Shown: in pieces, positions 45,950-52,267 of the stretch
Position numbering within the stretch: position 1 is the stretch's first letter
Layout: every line of letters begins with the position of its first letter
From: JADHUC01 sp964617665
Lineage (GTDB): Bacteria > Planctomycetota > Planctomycetia > Pirellulales > Pirellulaceae
Assembly: GCA_964617665.1 (NCBI GenBank)
Contig: CAZUAH010000016.1
Span: 1 to 61,825, forward strand
Reading direction: 5' to 3'
Length of the DNA stretch: 61,825 nt
Notes under the pieces: generated by a model
Seen by the model: only the letters and a program-made list of their open reading frames with translations
Databases searched by the model: none
What the model was told of the DNA's origin: nothing
Position numbers and translations under genes: made by a program

Positions 45950-46627
45950 ATGCCTTTTCTTGACTTTCGTTTGTTGCTCTTTATCGCTCCGGCCTTTCTG
46001 CTTGGCATCATTGCTCAATTCTGGGTGAAATCCGCTTACGCCCGCTCCCGCCAGATTGCAGCCGGAATGAGTGGTTTCGCGGCCGCCAGACGTTTGCTGG
46101 ATTCGGCCGGCCTGCACAGCGTCGGCATCGAGCAGACACCAGGCCACCTGAGCGATCATTACGACCCGCGCCAGAAAGTGCTGCGGCTCAGCGGCGACGT
46201 CTACCACGGGCGTTCCATGGCATCGGTAGGTATTGCCGCCCACGAAGCGGGGCACGCCATTCAAGATGCGCGCAGGTATGCGCCGTTGGTCATTCGTAAT
46301 GCGGCCGTGCCGGCGGCCAGCTTTGGCAGCAGCGCCGGAATGCTGTTGCTGATGCTGGGAATATTCTTCACTCCTCTAATGCTCATCGGCATCGTCCTGT
46401 TCAGCGCGGTGGTGTTCTTCCAGGTAGTCAACCTGCCCGTGGAGTTCAATGCGAGCTCGCGAGCGAAGCGGCAGTTGGTCGCGCAGGGCATTGTTCGCGA
46501 CCAAGATATGTCCTACATAAGCCCAGTGCTGAGTGCCGCCGCGTTGACCTACGTGGCCGCCACACTGCAGGCCATTCTGACACTGCTGTACTATCTTCTC
46601 AGATTCTCCGGGTCCAGCCGCGACTAG
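45950..46627 (+). CDS. YugP-type membrane zinc metallopeptidase
   Basis: A 225-residue membrane protein of the neutral zinc metallopeptidase family (YugP-like). The zinc motif HEAGH lies in SVGIAAHEAGHAIQDA around residue 98; a helix precedes it at the N-terminus and two to three follow. The length agrees with the family. The gene starts 20 bases after the secretin-like gene and ends three bases before the epimerase gene, so it is in the middle of a short operon. Substrate unknown; membrane protein quality control is a guess. Confidence 0.92.
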   Translation: MPFLDFRLLLFIAPAFLLGIIAQFWVKSAYARSRQIAAGMSGFAAARRLLDSAGLHSVGIEQTPGHLSDHYDPRQKVLRLSGDVYHGRSMASVGIAAHEAGHAIQDARRYAPLVIRNAAVPAASFGSSAGMLLLMLGIFFTPLMLIGIVLFSAVVFFQVVNLPVEFNASSRAKRQLVAQGIVRDQDMSYISPVLSAAALTYVAATLQAILTLLYYLLRFSGSSRD

Positions 46628-46630
46628 ACC

Positions 46631-47527
46631 ATGAAGATTGCCCTCACCGGTGCCACCGGATTCTTGGGAAGATACGTCGTTCAACGTTTGGCGGCCGATG
46701 GCCATCAGTTGCGATGCTGGCATCGTCCCGATAGCGATCGTGGTGGGTTAGAAGAACAAGCCGACAGCACCGAGTGGATTGGCGGGCAACTGGGTGACGG
46801 CAAATCGGCACAGCGTCTGGTGGAAGGCTGCGACGCTGTCGTGCACAGTGCTCTTTGGCGGCCGGGCAGAGGGTTTCGCGGCAGCGAAGGCGATGTCGTG
46901 AAGTTCGCCGAGGTCAATCTGATCGGAACCCTGCAGTTGATCGAATCGGCACGTTCAGCCGATGTTCCGCGTTTCGTGTTCGTTTCGACTTGCGCAGTCC
47001 ACGAGAGGATCCTTGACGACCGGCCCCTGGACGAAACCCATCCGTTGTGGCCGTTTTCGCATTACGGCGCGCACAAAGCCGCGATCGAGAAGTTCATTCA
47101 TGGCTATGGCCTGGGGCACGAGTATCCGATTTGCGCGCTTCGACCAACCGGCATCTACGGTGCGGCTCGTCCCGTCGAGCAGAGCAAGTGGTACGATCTT
47201 GTCCAGACAGTCGCTCGCGGTGAGCCCGTCGAGTGCCGTTTCGGCGGCAAGGAGGTTCACGCCGCGGATGTGGCGAAGGCGATCGAGGTGTTGTTGACTG
47301 TCGATGGTATTGCTGGCGAGACGTATAACTGCTGCGATATGTACATTTCCGAGTACGACGTAGCCACGATTGCCAAGGAACTGACGGGAAGCAGCAGCGA
47401 GATAATCGGCGAACAGAGACGCCCCAAGAACCAGATTGCCACGGGCAAGATCCAGGCATTGGGAATGGAGTTTGGCGGCGAGTCTCTGCTTCGAGAAACG
47501 ATCCGACAGTTGACTCAGGCGATTTGA
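46631..47527 (+). CDS. NAD(P)-dependent epimerase/dehydratase (extended SDR)
   Basis: 298 residues. The N-terminal Rossmann motif TGATGFLGRYV, the FVSTCAVH strand, the active-site tyrosine and lysine in HYGAHKAAIE (YxxxK), and LRPTGIYGA near residue 170 are all typical for extended short-chain dehydrogenases acting on nucleotide sugars or related compounds. It starts three bases after the zinc peptidase stop. It converges with fhcC; only about 35 bases separate the stops, with a small hairpin between. The exact substrate cannot be told. Confidence 0.92.
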   Translation: MKIALTGATGFLGRYVVQRLAADGHQLRCWHRPDSDRGGLEEQADSTEWIGGQLGDGKSAQRLVEGCDAVVHSALWRPGRGFRGSEGDVVKFAEVNLIGTLQLIESARSADVPRFVFVSTCAVHERILDDRPLDETHPLWPFSHYGAHKAAIEKFIHGYGLGHEYPICALRPTGIYGAARPVEQSKWYDLVQTVARGEPVECRFGGKEVHAADVAKAIEVLLTVDGIAGETYNCCDMYISEYDVATIAKELTGSSSEIIGEQRRPKNQIATGKIQALGMEFGGESLLRETIRQLTQAI

Positions 47528-47532
47528 GAAGA

Positions 47533-47547
47533 CCGCCCCAACGGCGG
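47533..47547. terminator. Small hairpin between convergent genes
   Basis: CCGCC (47533-47537) and GGCGG (47543-47547) around CCAAC, in the 36-base gap between two converging stops. It could help end both transcripts but has only a short stem and no T-run. Confidence 0.35.
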
Positions 47548-47563
47548 ATACCTTTCTACGCGG

Positions 47564-48379
47564 TCACGCCCTGACTAACACTTCTCCGCGACCGCCTTCG
47601 ATCATGTCGCCATTGTAGAGTTCGAAGTCGGCATCTAGTGCGCTCGTTGGGAGGGGGAAGTCCAGGCGACCTAACTGACGGAATAGTGCGCTCAAAGCGA
47701 CAGGGCGGAATCGGCACGCTCGGCGGAAGGTGGGCAGCAGTTTGGGCGAGTTTTCGCCGCAGTAGACCAACGTACCGCGCCGCATACCGGCACCGTGACG
47801 GATTCCGTTGTTGCCGCAGATCACGATCGTGCCGGCACGCATGTTGAAGCCGCTTAGATCGGCCGAATCGCCCCCCACTGCCAACAGACCACGACGCATC
47901 AAACCGCCAATTTCATTGCCTGTATTACCATCAATCAGGATCGTGCCACCCGTCATCCCCCGAGGGCTTCCGCGATACGCAGCGCCAGCCAGATGTCCGG
48001 CGGAACCCCGCACGTGGATCAACCCACCGTGCATTTCTCCACCCAGCCAGTCGCCGACATCGCCATTTACATGGATTTCGCCCCCTATCATCTCGCTGCC
48101 CACATGCCGCCCGGCATTGCCCGTAATCCGAACATAGCCCTCGGTCATTTTGGCACCGATCCAGTGGACTCCCGAAAGATCTCCTTCCCACTCGATACGA
48201 GCGTCTGCCGCGTCGCCGGACACGTCAAAGAAGTCCGCCAACGAGGTCGCGATATTTCCGTGAAACGTCCCCAAACGCTCGATTTCCGCCAGCGACTTGT
48301 CGCGAACGGCATCGGGCGTGATGCCCTCGACCTCCAGCGGAGTGGAGGAAGTCGTTCGGTAGCGAAGACGGAGCGTCAT
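47564..48379 (-). CDS. fhcC: Formyltransferase/hydrolase complex subunit C
   Basis: A 271-residue protein like FwdC/FmdC and bacterial FhcC, the right-handed parallel beta-helix subunit of the complex that hydrolyses formyl-tetrahydromethanopterin to formate. The repeating GG-x-I/L-x-V/I-x-G pattern (GGEIHVNGDVGDWLGGEMHG, GGTILIDGNTGNEIGG) builds the coil. In planctomycetes this pathway is used for C1 detoxification or oxidation. No fhcA, B or D is adjacent: the gene is flanked by a convergent epimerase and a divergent mobA. The remaining subunits must lie elsewhere. Confidence 0.9.
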   Translation of the reverse strand: MTLRLRYRTTSSTPLEVEGITPDAVRDKSLAEIERLGTFHGNIATSLADFFDVSGDAADARIEWEGDLSGVHWIGAKMTEGYVRITGNAGRHVGSEMIGGEIHVNGDVGDWLGGEMHGGLIHVRGSAGHLAGAAYRGSPRGMTGGTILIDGNTGNEIGGLMRRGLLAVGGDSADLSGFNMRAGTIVICGNNGIRHGAGMRRGTLVYCGENSPKLLPTFRRACRFRPVALSALFRQLGRLDFPLPTSALDADFELYNGDMIEGGRGEVLVRA

Positions 48380-48489
48380 AGCTACGGAGTATAGCCAAAC
48401 GACGACTCAGGCAATAGGATGCGGTGATACTTCGGACGTAGAAGTTGTGCCGGGAAGGGAAGTACGTGTGCCCGAATTGGGAGGTCGAC

Positions 48490-49125
48490 GTGAGGGTCGG
48501 AGGAGTCGTTCTCTGCGGTGGCAGGAGCAGCCGTATGGGCTTGCCAAAGGCAACCTTGCCTTTCGGGCCCGAACTGATGATTCAGCGCGTGCTGCGTCTG
48601 CTTGGCGAAGTCGTCGATCCACTGGTTGTCGTTGCGGCGCCAGATCAGGAATTGCCCGAGTTACCCTCGACCGTCACTGTCGTCCGTGACCGACAAGAGG
48701 GTATCGGTCCACTGGAGGGTCTGCGGGGCGGATTGGCGGCCATCGGAGGTCGCGTCGATGCAGCTTATGTCACCGGCTGTGATGTGCCGCTTCTTGAGCC
48801 TCGCTTCGTGCGTTGCTTGATCGATAGTCTTAGTGATCATCAAGTCGCCGTACCCTTCGACGGCAAGTTCTTCCAGCCGTTAGCGGCCGTGTACCGAATG
48901 GATGTGCTGCCGGAAATCGAAACGTTGATGCGCGCCAGTCGGATGCGTCCGGTTTACCTGTACGACGCCGTGGATACCTGCCGCGTGCCGATCAAGAAAC
49001 TAGAGGCAACGGACCCAGGTCTTGGTACGCTGGCTAATCTGAATCATCCAGAAGACTACTTTGAAGCAGTTCAGAAGGCTGGGTTTGAAGTGTCGAACGA
49101 GATTTGGCGTGCTTTGGTAGGATAG
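48490..49125 (+). CDS. mobA: Molybdenum cofactor guanylyltransferase-like protein
   Basis: About 211 residues. The nucleotide-binding motif GGVVLCGGRSSRMGLPKATL at the very start and the VTGCDVPLL segment are typical for MobA, which adds GMP to molybdopterin to make the bis-guanine cofactor. I chose the GTG at 48490 because GGGAGG lies five bases upstream and it puts the motif at the N-terminus; the frame opens 45 bases earlier. A related nucleotidyltransferase function is the alternative. It is divergent from fhcC with about 110 bases between starts. Confidence 0.85.
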   Translation: MRVGGVVLCGGRSSRMGLPKATLPFGPELMIQRVLRLLGEVVDPLVVVAAPDQELPELPSTVTVVRDRQEGIGPLEGLRGGLAAIGGRVDAAYVTGCDVPLLEPRFVRCLIDSLSDHQVAVPFDGKFFQPLAAVYRMDVLPEIETLMRASRMRPVYLYDAVDTCRVPIKKLEATDPGLGTLANLNHPEDYFEAVQKAGFEVSNEIWRALVG

Positions 49126-49471
49126 GGCGTTGTTTTGGCCGCAGCAGCGCCGATCCACACGTGTTGGGCCTGTAGATCCAAGGGAATAGCTCCTGAGGTG
49201 GTCCGCTTGTCTGTCGATATGGGGGTTGCTTATGGGCTTCACTAAACGTCGATTGGCAACTAAACTTAAATGCTTACCCGCCCGAGTCGGCCCTTCGGCG
49301 CCCTGATGACGAGAAGTCGCAAAGTCGGATAGCAGATGATTCTGTGGATCTGCCTTCGGCATACTTGACATTCAGCCATCGCCGCCGTCGCGTCGGATTT
49401 GCTTCCCGCACGAGAACCCCGCGAATTGCTCGGATATTCCAAATTGTTCCCGAGATAGAGGAGAAGATCCT
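49126..49471. other. Intergenic region before the small lipoprotein gene, about 345 bp
   Basis: No open frame with supporting signals was found. Small stems such as TGCC-TTC-GGCA (about 49353) occur, but nothing fits a known RNA family. An RBS (GAGGAG) at the end belongs to the next gene. Confidence 0.5.
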
Positions 49472-49666
49472 GTGAAACGTTTTTGCATGTTGATTGCAGT
49501 TCTGGTCTTGGCTGCTGGTTGCACACCGCCACCGCCGCTTCCGGCGACGCCGACCTCGAACACAACCAACAGCCCCAGCAGCACCACTAGCCCCAGCAAT
49601 ACCACAATCAGCCCCAGCAACACTACGACAGCAATGGCTGACAATGTACAATCGAAGGCTGCATAG
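49472..49666 (+). CDS. Small low-complexity lipoprotein, 64 residues
   Basis: Begins with GTG preceded by GAGGAG. The signal peptide and lipobox (LVLAAGC, Cys about residue 17) are clear. The mature part consists of Pro, Ser, Thr and Asn in tandem SPSNTT-like units, with no fold expected; it could be a glycosylated or flexible surface tether. A strong terminator follows 67 bases after the stop, which supports a real short transcript. No function is known. Confidence 0.65.
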   Translation: MKRFCMLIAVLVLAAGCTPPPPLPATPTSNTTNSPSSTTSPSNTTISPSNTTTAMADNVQSKAA

Positions 49667-49733
49667 CTAGGCGGCTAAGGGCTGATCATCTAGTTGTCAG
49701 ATAATCGCTTGATTTCAATGTAGGCGTACACCT

Positions 49734-49770
49734 AGCCCCATTCTGCCCTTTGCAGTTGGGGCTTCTTTTT
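49734..49770 (+). terminator. Rho-independent terminator
   Basis: AGCCCCA (49734-49740) pairs with TGGGGCT (49757-49763); the inner CTGC/GCAG pair continues the stem; the run TCTTTTT follows. It ends the small lipoprotein transcript and lies 16 bases before the M24 peptidase start, so it may also attenuate read-through into that gene. Confidence 0.8.
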
Positions 49771-49785
49771 GCGCGGAGTAGATTC

Positions 49786-50964
49786 ATGACGCAATTCGAC
49801 AACGATTCTCCGGCTACTGCTCGGGTAATGGCTGGGGTCCCAGCGGTGAACTACAGTCTGTATCACCGGATCCGCTTTTCGGTAGGCGATCCCACTGGCT
49901 TGGTCATCTTGCCGACCGCCGGGGGGCAAACGAAGTCCGTTCTGATTTTGCGTGACATCGAAATGGACCGCGCGCGAAAGCACGCTCGCGTCGATCAGGT
50001 TGGGTGTCCTGCCGACTTTGCACTGGAAGTGGGGCTGTCTGGCGACCGAGAGACGGCCACGGCTCAGGCTGTCGCCGAGTGTCTTAGGCGAAACAGCATT
50101 CGCCGCGTGGTCGCGGACCGATCGTTGCCGCTACTGTTTGCGCAGCAGATTATGGACGCAGGCATTGCTGTCGAATGCGATTCGGAATGGGGCGTGCTGG
50201 AACGACGCAGCAAGGACAGCCAGGAAGTCGATTGGCTGCGCGAGGCTCAGAATGTTACCGAAGGCGCAATGGCAATGGCCTGCGAAACGGTTTCCCGTGC
50301 AGAGGCTAGAGCGGATGGGGTGCTGTTGCAGGGTGGCGAGCCGCTAACGTCTGAACGTCTGCGAGCAGCAATCGACGTATGGCTGCTCGAACGCGGGTAC
50401 TCGAATCCGACTTCGATTGTAGCCGGGGGGCCGACGGGCGCGGATTGTCACGATGTGGGGTCGGGCGAACTGAAGACGGAGCAGCCCGTAATCATCGACA
50501 TTTTTCCTCGCAACCGTGAGACGCTGTACAGCGGCGATTGTACCCGTACGGCAGTACACGGCACGATATCGGACGAGCTTGTCAAGATGCACGCAGCCAT
50601 CGTGGCTGCCAAAGCGGCCGCTACCGCCGCTTGTCGTGCGGGGACAACAGGCGAGGCCGTGCATGAAGCCACAAAGGCGGCGATTAAGTCGCATGGCTAC
50701 GCAGTCGGACTACCAGACGACGACGCTCCCGATTCCTACTGTGCCCTTACGCACGGAACGGGCCACGGCATCGGCCTGGATGTTCACGAACCTCCGCTCT
50801 TGGACAAGGGCGGCCCCGGACTGGTTGTGGGCGACGCCATCACTATCGAACCGGGGCTCTACAGCAAGGCAATCGGTGGTGTACGGGTAGAAGATATGGT
50901 GATCATCACAGAAGAGGGCTGCGAAAACCTGAACAATCTTCCAGAAGGGCTCTCGTGGGCGTAG
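49786..50964 (+). CDS. M24 family metallopeptidase (Xaa-Pro type)
   Basis: About 392 residues: an N-terminal creatinase-like domain and a C-terminal pita-bread fold. All five metal ligands of M24 are visible: Asp in IIDIFPRN, Asp in SGDCTRT, His in GTGHGIGLDVHE, Glu in TIEPGLY and Glu in RVEDMVII. It probably removes N-terminal residues before proline in cytoplasmic peptides. ATG 49786 has GGAG eight bases upstream; the frame is open 36 bases more upstream, but that part overlaps the terminator hairpin. It converges with gatC. Confidence 0.92.
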   Translation: MTQFDNDSPATARVMAGVPAVNYSLYHRIRFSVGDPTGLVILPTAGGQTKSVLILRDIEMDRARKHARVDQVGCPADFALEVGLSGDRETATAQAVAECLRRNSIRRVVADRSLPLLFAQQIMDAGIAVECDSEWGVLERRSKDSQEVDWLREAQNVTEGAMAMACETVSRAEARADGVLLQGGEPLTSERLRAAIDVWLLERGYSNPTSIVAGGPTGADCHDVGSGELKTEQPVIIDIFPRNRETLYSGDCTRTAVHGTISDELVKMHAAIVAAKAAATAACRAGTTGEAVHEATKAAIKSHGYAVGLPDDDAPDSYCALTHGTGHGIGLDVHEPPLLDKGGPGLVVGDAITIEPGLYSKAIGGVRVEDMVIITEEGCENLNNLPEGLSWA

Positions 50965-51019
50965 GGGCGGGAAGAATCCCACCGCAATGCGATTGCGCCG
51001 TGCCGATCCACGCGTGTGA

Positions 51020-51310
51020 CTAATCGCCCAATACCGCGGGCACTCGATAGCACTCTTCGTCTCGCTTGGGTGCGTTGGCCAGCGCTTGTTCGCGGTCGAG
51101 GCTGGAAGCCACCTTGTCGTCTGCGAAAACGTTTTGAATGGCTACGGCGTGAGCCATCGGCTCGACATCGTCCGTGTCCAACTCGGAAAGCTGCTCGACG
51201 TATTCGACAATTTGCCCGAGTTGGTTGGTCATCAGGTCAAGCTCCTGTTCGCTCAACCGTAGACGGGCCAGCAGCGAGACTTTCTCGACTTCCTCGCGGG
51301 AGAGACTCAT
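51020..51310 (-). CDS. gatC: Asp-tRNA(Asn)/Glu-tRNA(Gln) amidotransferase subunit C
   Basis: A 96-residue helical protein that stabilises the GatCAB amidotransferase, which converts misacylated Glu-tRNA(Gln) or Asp-tRNA(Asn). The segments VEKVSLLARLRLSEQE and LDTDDVEPMAHAV are typical, as is the length. It follows rpmB after 21 bases and is likely cotranscribed with it. gatA does not follow: the next gene is a convergent peptidase, so the other subunits are encoded elsewhere. Confidence 0.95.
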   Translation of the reverse strand: MSLSREEVEKVSLLARLRLSEQELDLMTNQLGQIVEYVEQLSELDTDDVEPMAHAVAIQNVFADDKVASSLDREQALANAPKRDEECYRVPAVLGD

Positions 51311-51331
51311 ACCGCATTCTCAGAGGTGAAG

Positions 51332-51595
51332 TCACTTCTTCGGGACTTGGAACGGTTTGTGGCGAACCACCTTGCGCACGCCACCACTACGAATGCACTG
51401 GGCACAGACTCGCACTGTCTTGTGAGTGCCGTTATGGGTGACAATTTTCACTCGCTGGAGATTCGGGCGGAATTGGCGCCGCGTGATACCAGTGATTTTG
51501 GTACCGACACCGCCCAGATACTTGGCCTTACCACGTGTCTCGACCGCGTTGCCCACTTGGGACTTCTTACCGCAAACTTCGCATTGGCGAGCCAT
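51332..51595 (-). CDS. rpmB: 50S ribosomal protein L28
   Basis: An 87-residue ribosomal protein of the large subunit. The N-terminal ARQCEVCGKK and later VRVCAQCIRSGG give two CXXC pairs, so it is the zinc-binding (C+) form. Its promoter is probably at 51671-51698, followed by a leader of about 70 bases. gatC follows downstream. Start and length are ordinary. Confidence 0.95.
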   Translation of the reverse strand: MARQCEVCGKKSQVGNAVETRGKAKYLGGVGTKITGITRRQFRPNLQRVKIVTHNGTHKTVRVCAQCIRSGGVRKVVRHKPFQVPKK

Positions 51596-51670
51596 CGGAC
51601 TTCCCTCACGTACAGAATGACTTGTGTATGCCTAAACGGCTTGATACTGGCAAGTTAGCGCAAACTGAAC

Positions 51671-51698
51671 AGTATACTGGTTGTTGCCGAAGCCACAA
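51671..51698 (-). promoter_or_regulatory. Candidate sigma70-type promoter of rpmB
   Basis: On the minus strand TTGTGG (51693-51698) and TATACT (51671-51676) are 16 bases apart, about 75-100 bases upstream of the rpmB start. The area around the -35 also forms a GGTTGT/ACAACC stem with a TTCG loop. Confidence 0.45.
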
Positions 51699-51812
51699 CC
51701 GGCGATGGTACACCGAATGCGAAAAAGCGCCCCGATTGGGCTACTGAGAGAACGAGGGACTGCGATCGCGGCGCGGAGTGAGTTTGAGAATGGGAAGAGA
51801 GGGCTAGATCCG

Positions 51813-52052
51813 CTACTGGATTGCCTGCTGCAACTCCAACTCGGACTTGTAGGCTTTCTGGTGCGCAGCCTCACGTGGCAGCTTGAATTCGGTGCCCGAT
51901 GCATAGTACTGGACATCGTCCTTCAGGTAGTACGGACTGGGGAGCGTTTGTCCCCCAATGCTCATTTGGCAACCGGTCGCGCTGAGAAGGATGGCGAGGC
52001 TGAACCCGCAGAGAATCAATCGAACGCATTGTTTGGTTATCTTTGCCGTCAT
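51813..52052 (-). CDS. Small planctomycete lipoprotein, 79 residues
   Basis: Starts at the internal ATG 52052, which begins the signal sequence (KQCVRLILCGFSLAILLSATGC, shown here only in part: lipobox SATGC near residue 28). The mature part, SIGGQTLPSPYYLKDDVQYY and an amphipathic helical end, recalls a family I know from planctomycetes without assigned role. The gene is divergent from the large TPR-CHAT gene with about 215 bases between starts. The frame stays open upstream (to 52142) but without a signal or ribosome site. Confidence 0.72.
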   Translation of the reverse strand: MTAKITKQCVRLILCGFSLAILLSATGCQMSIGGQTLPSPYYLKDDVQYYASGTEFKLPREAAHQKAYKSELELQQAIQ

Positions 52053-52267
52053 TTTCCGCAAACTCCCTGCTGTCCGCACAATCGGCACACTCGTTAATGT
52101 CTCTATCGACTGTAGGGGGCGGCATCTTTGACGAAACCGCAAAAAGTTTTCTCCGGTCTGCGTCCGAACGGCTGCAATTGGCTATGATTAAGGAAAACCG
52201 GGCAAGGCACGCCTTGGTCGCTGGTGCCAATGGCGTTTTCGCGAATGCTAGCGTGAAGGATTACCCC

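Noticed and set aside
51679..51700. GGTTGT/ACAACC stem near rpmB as a second SECIS-like element
   Set aside because: There is no in-frame TGA before it on either strand within a gene; the stem coincides with a likely promoter.
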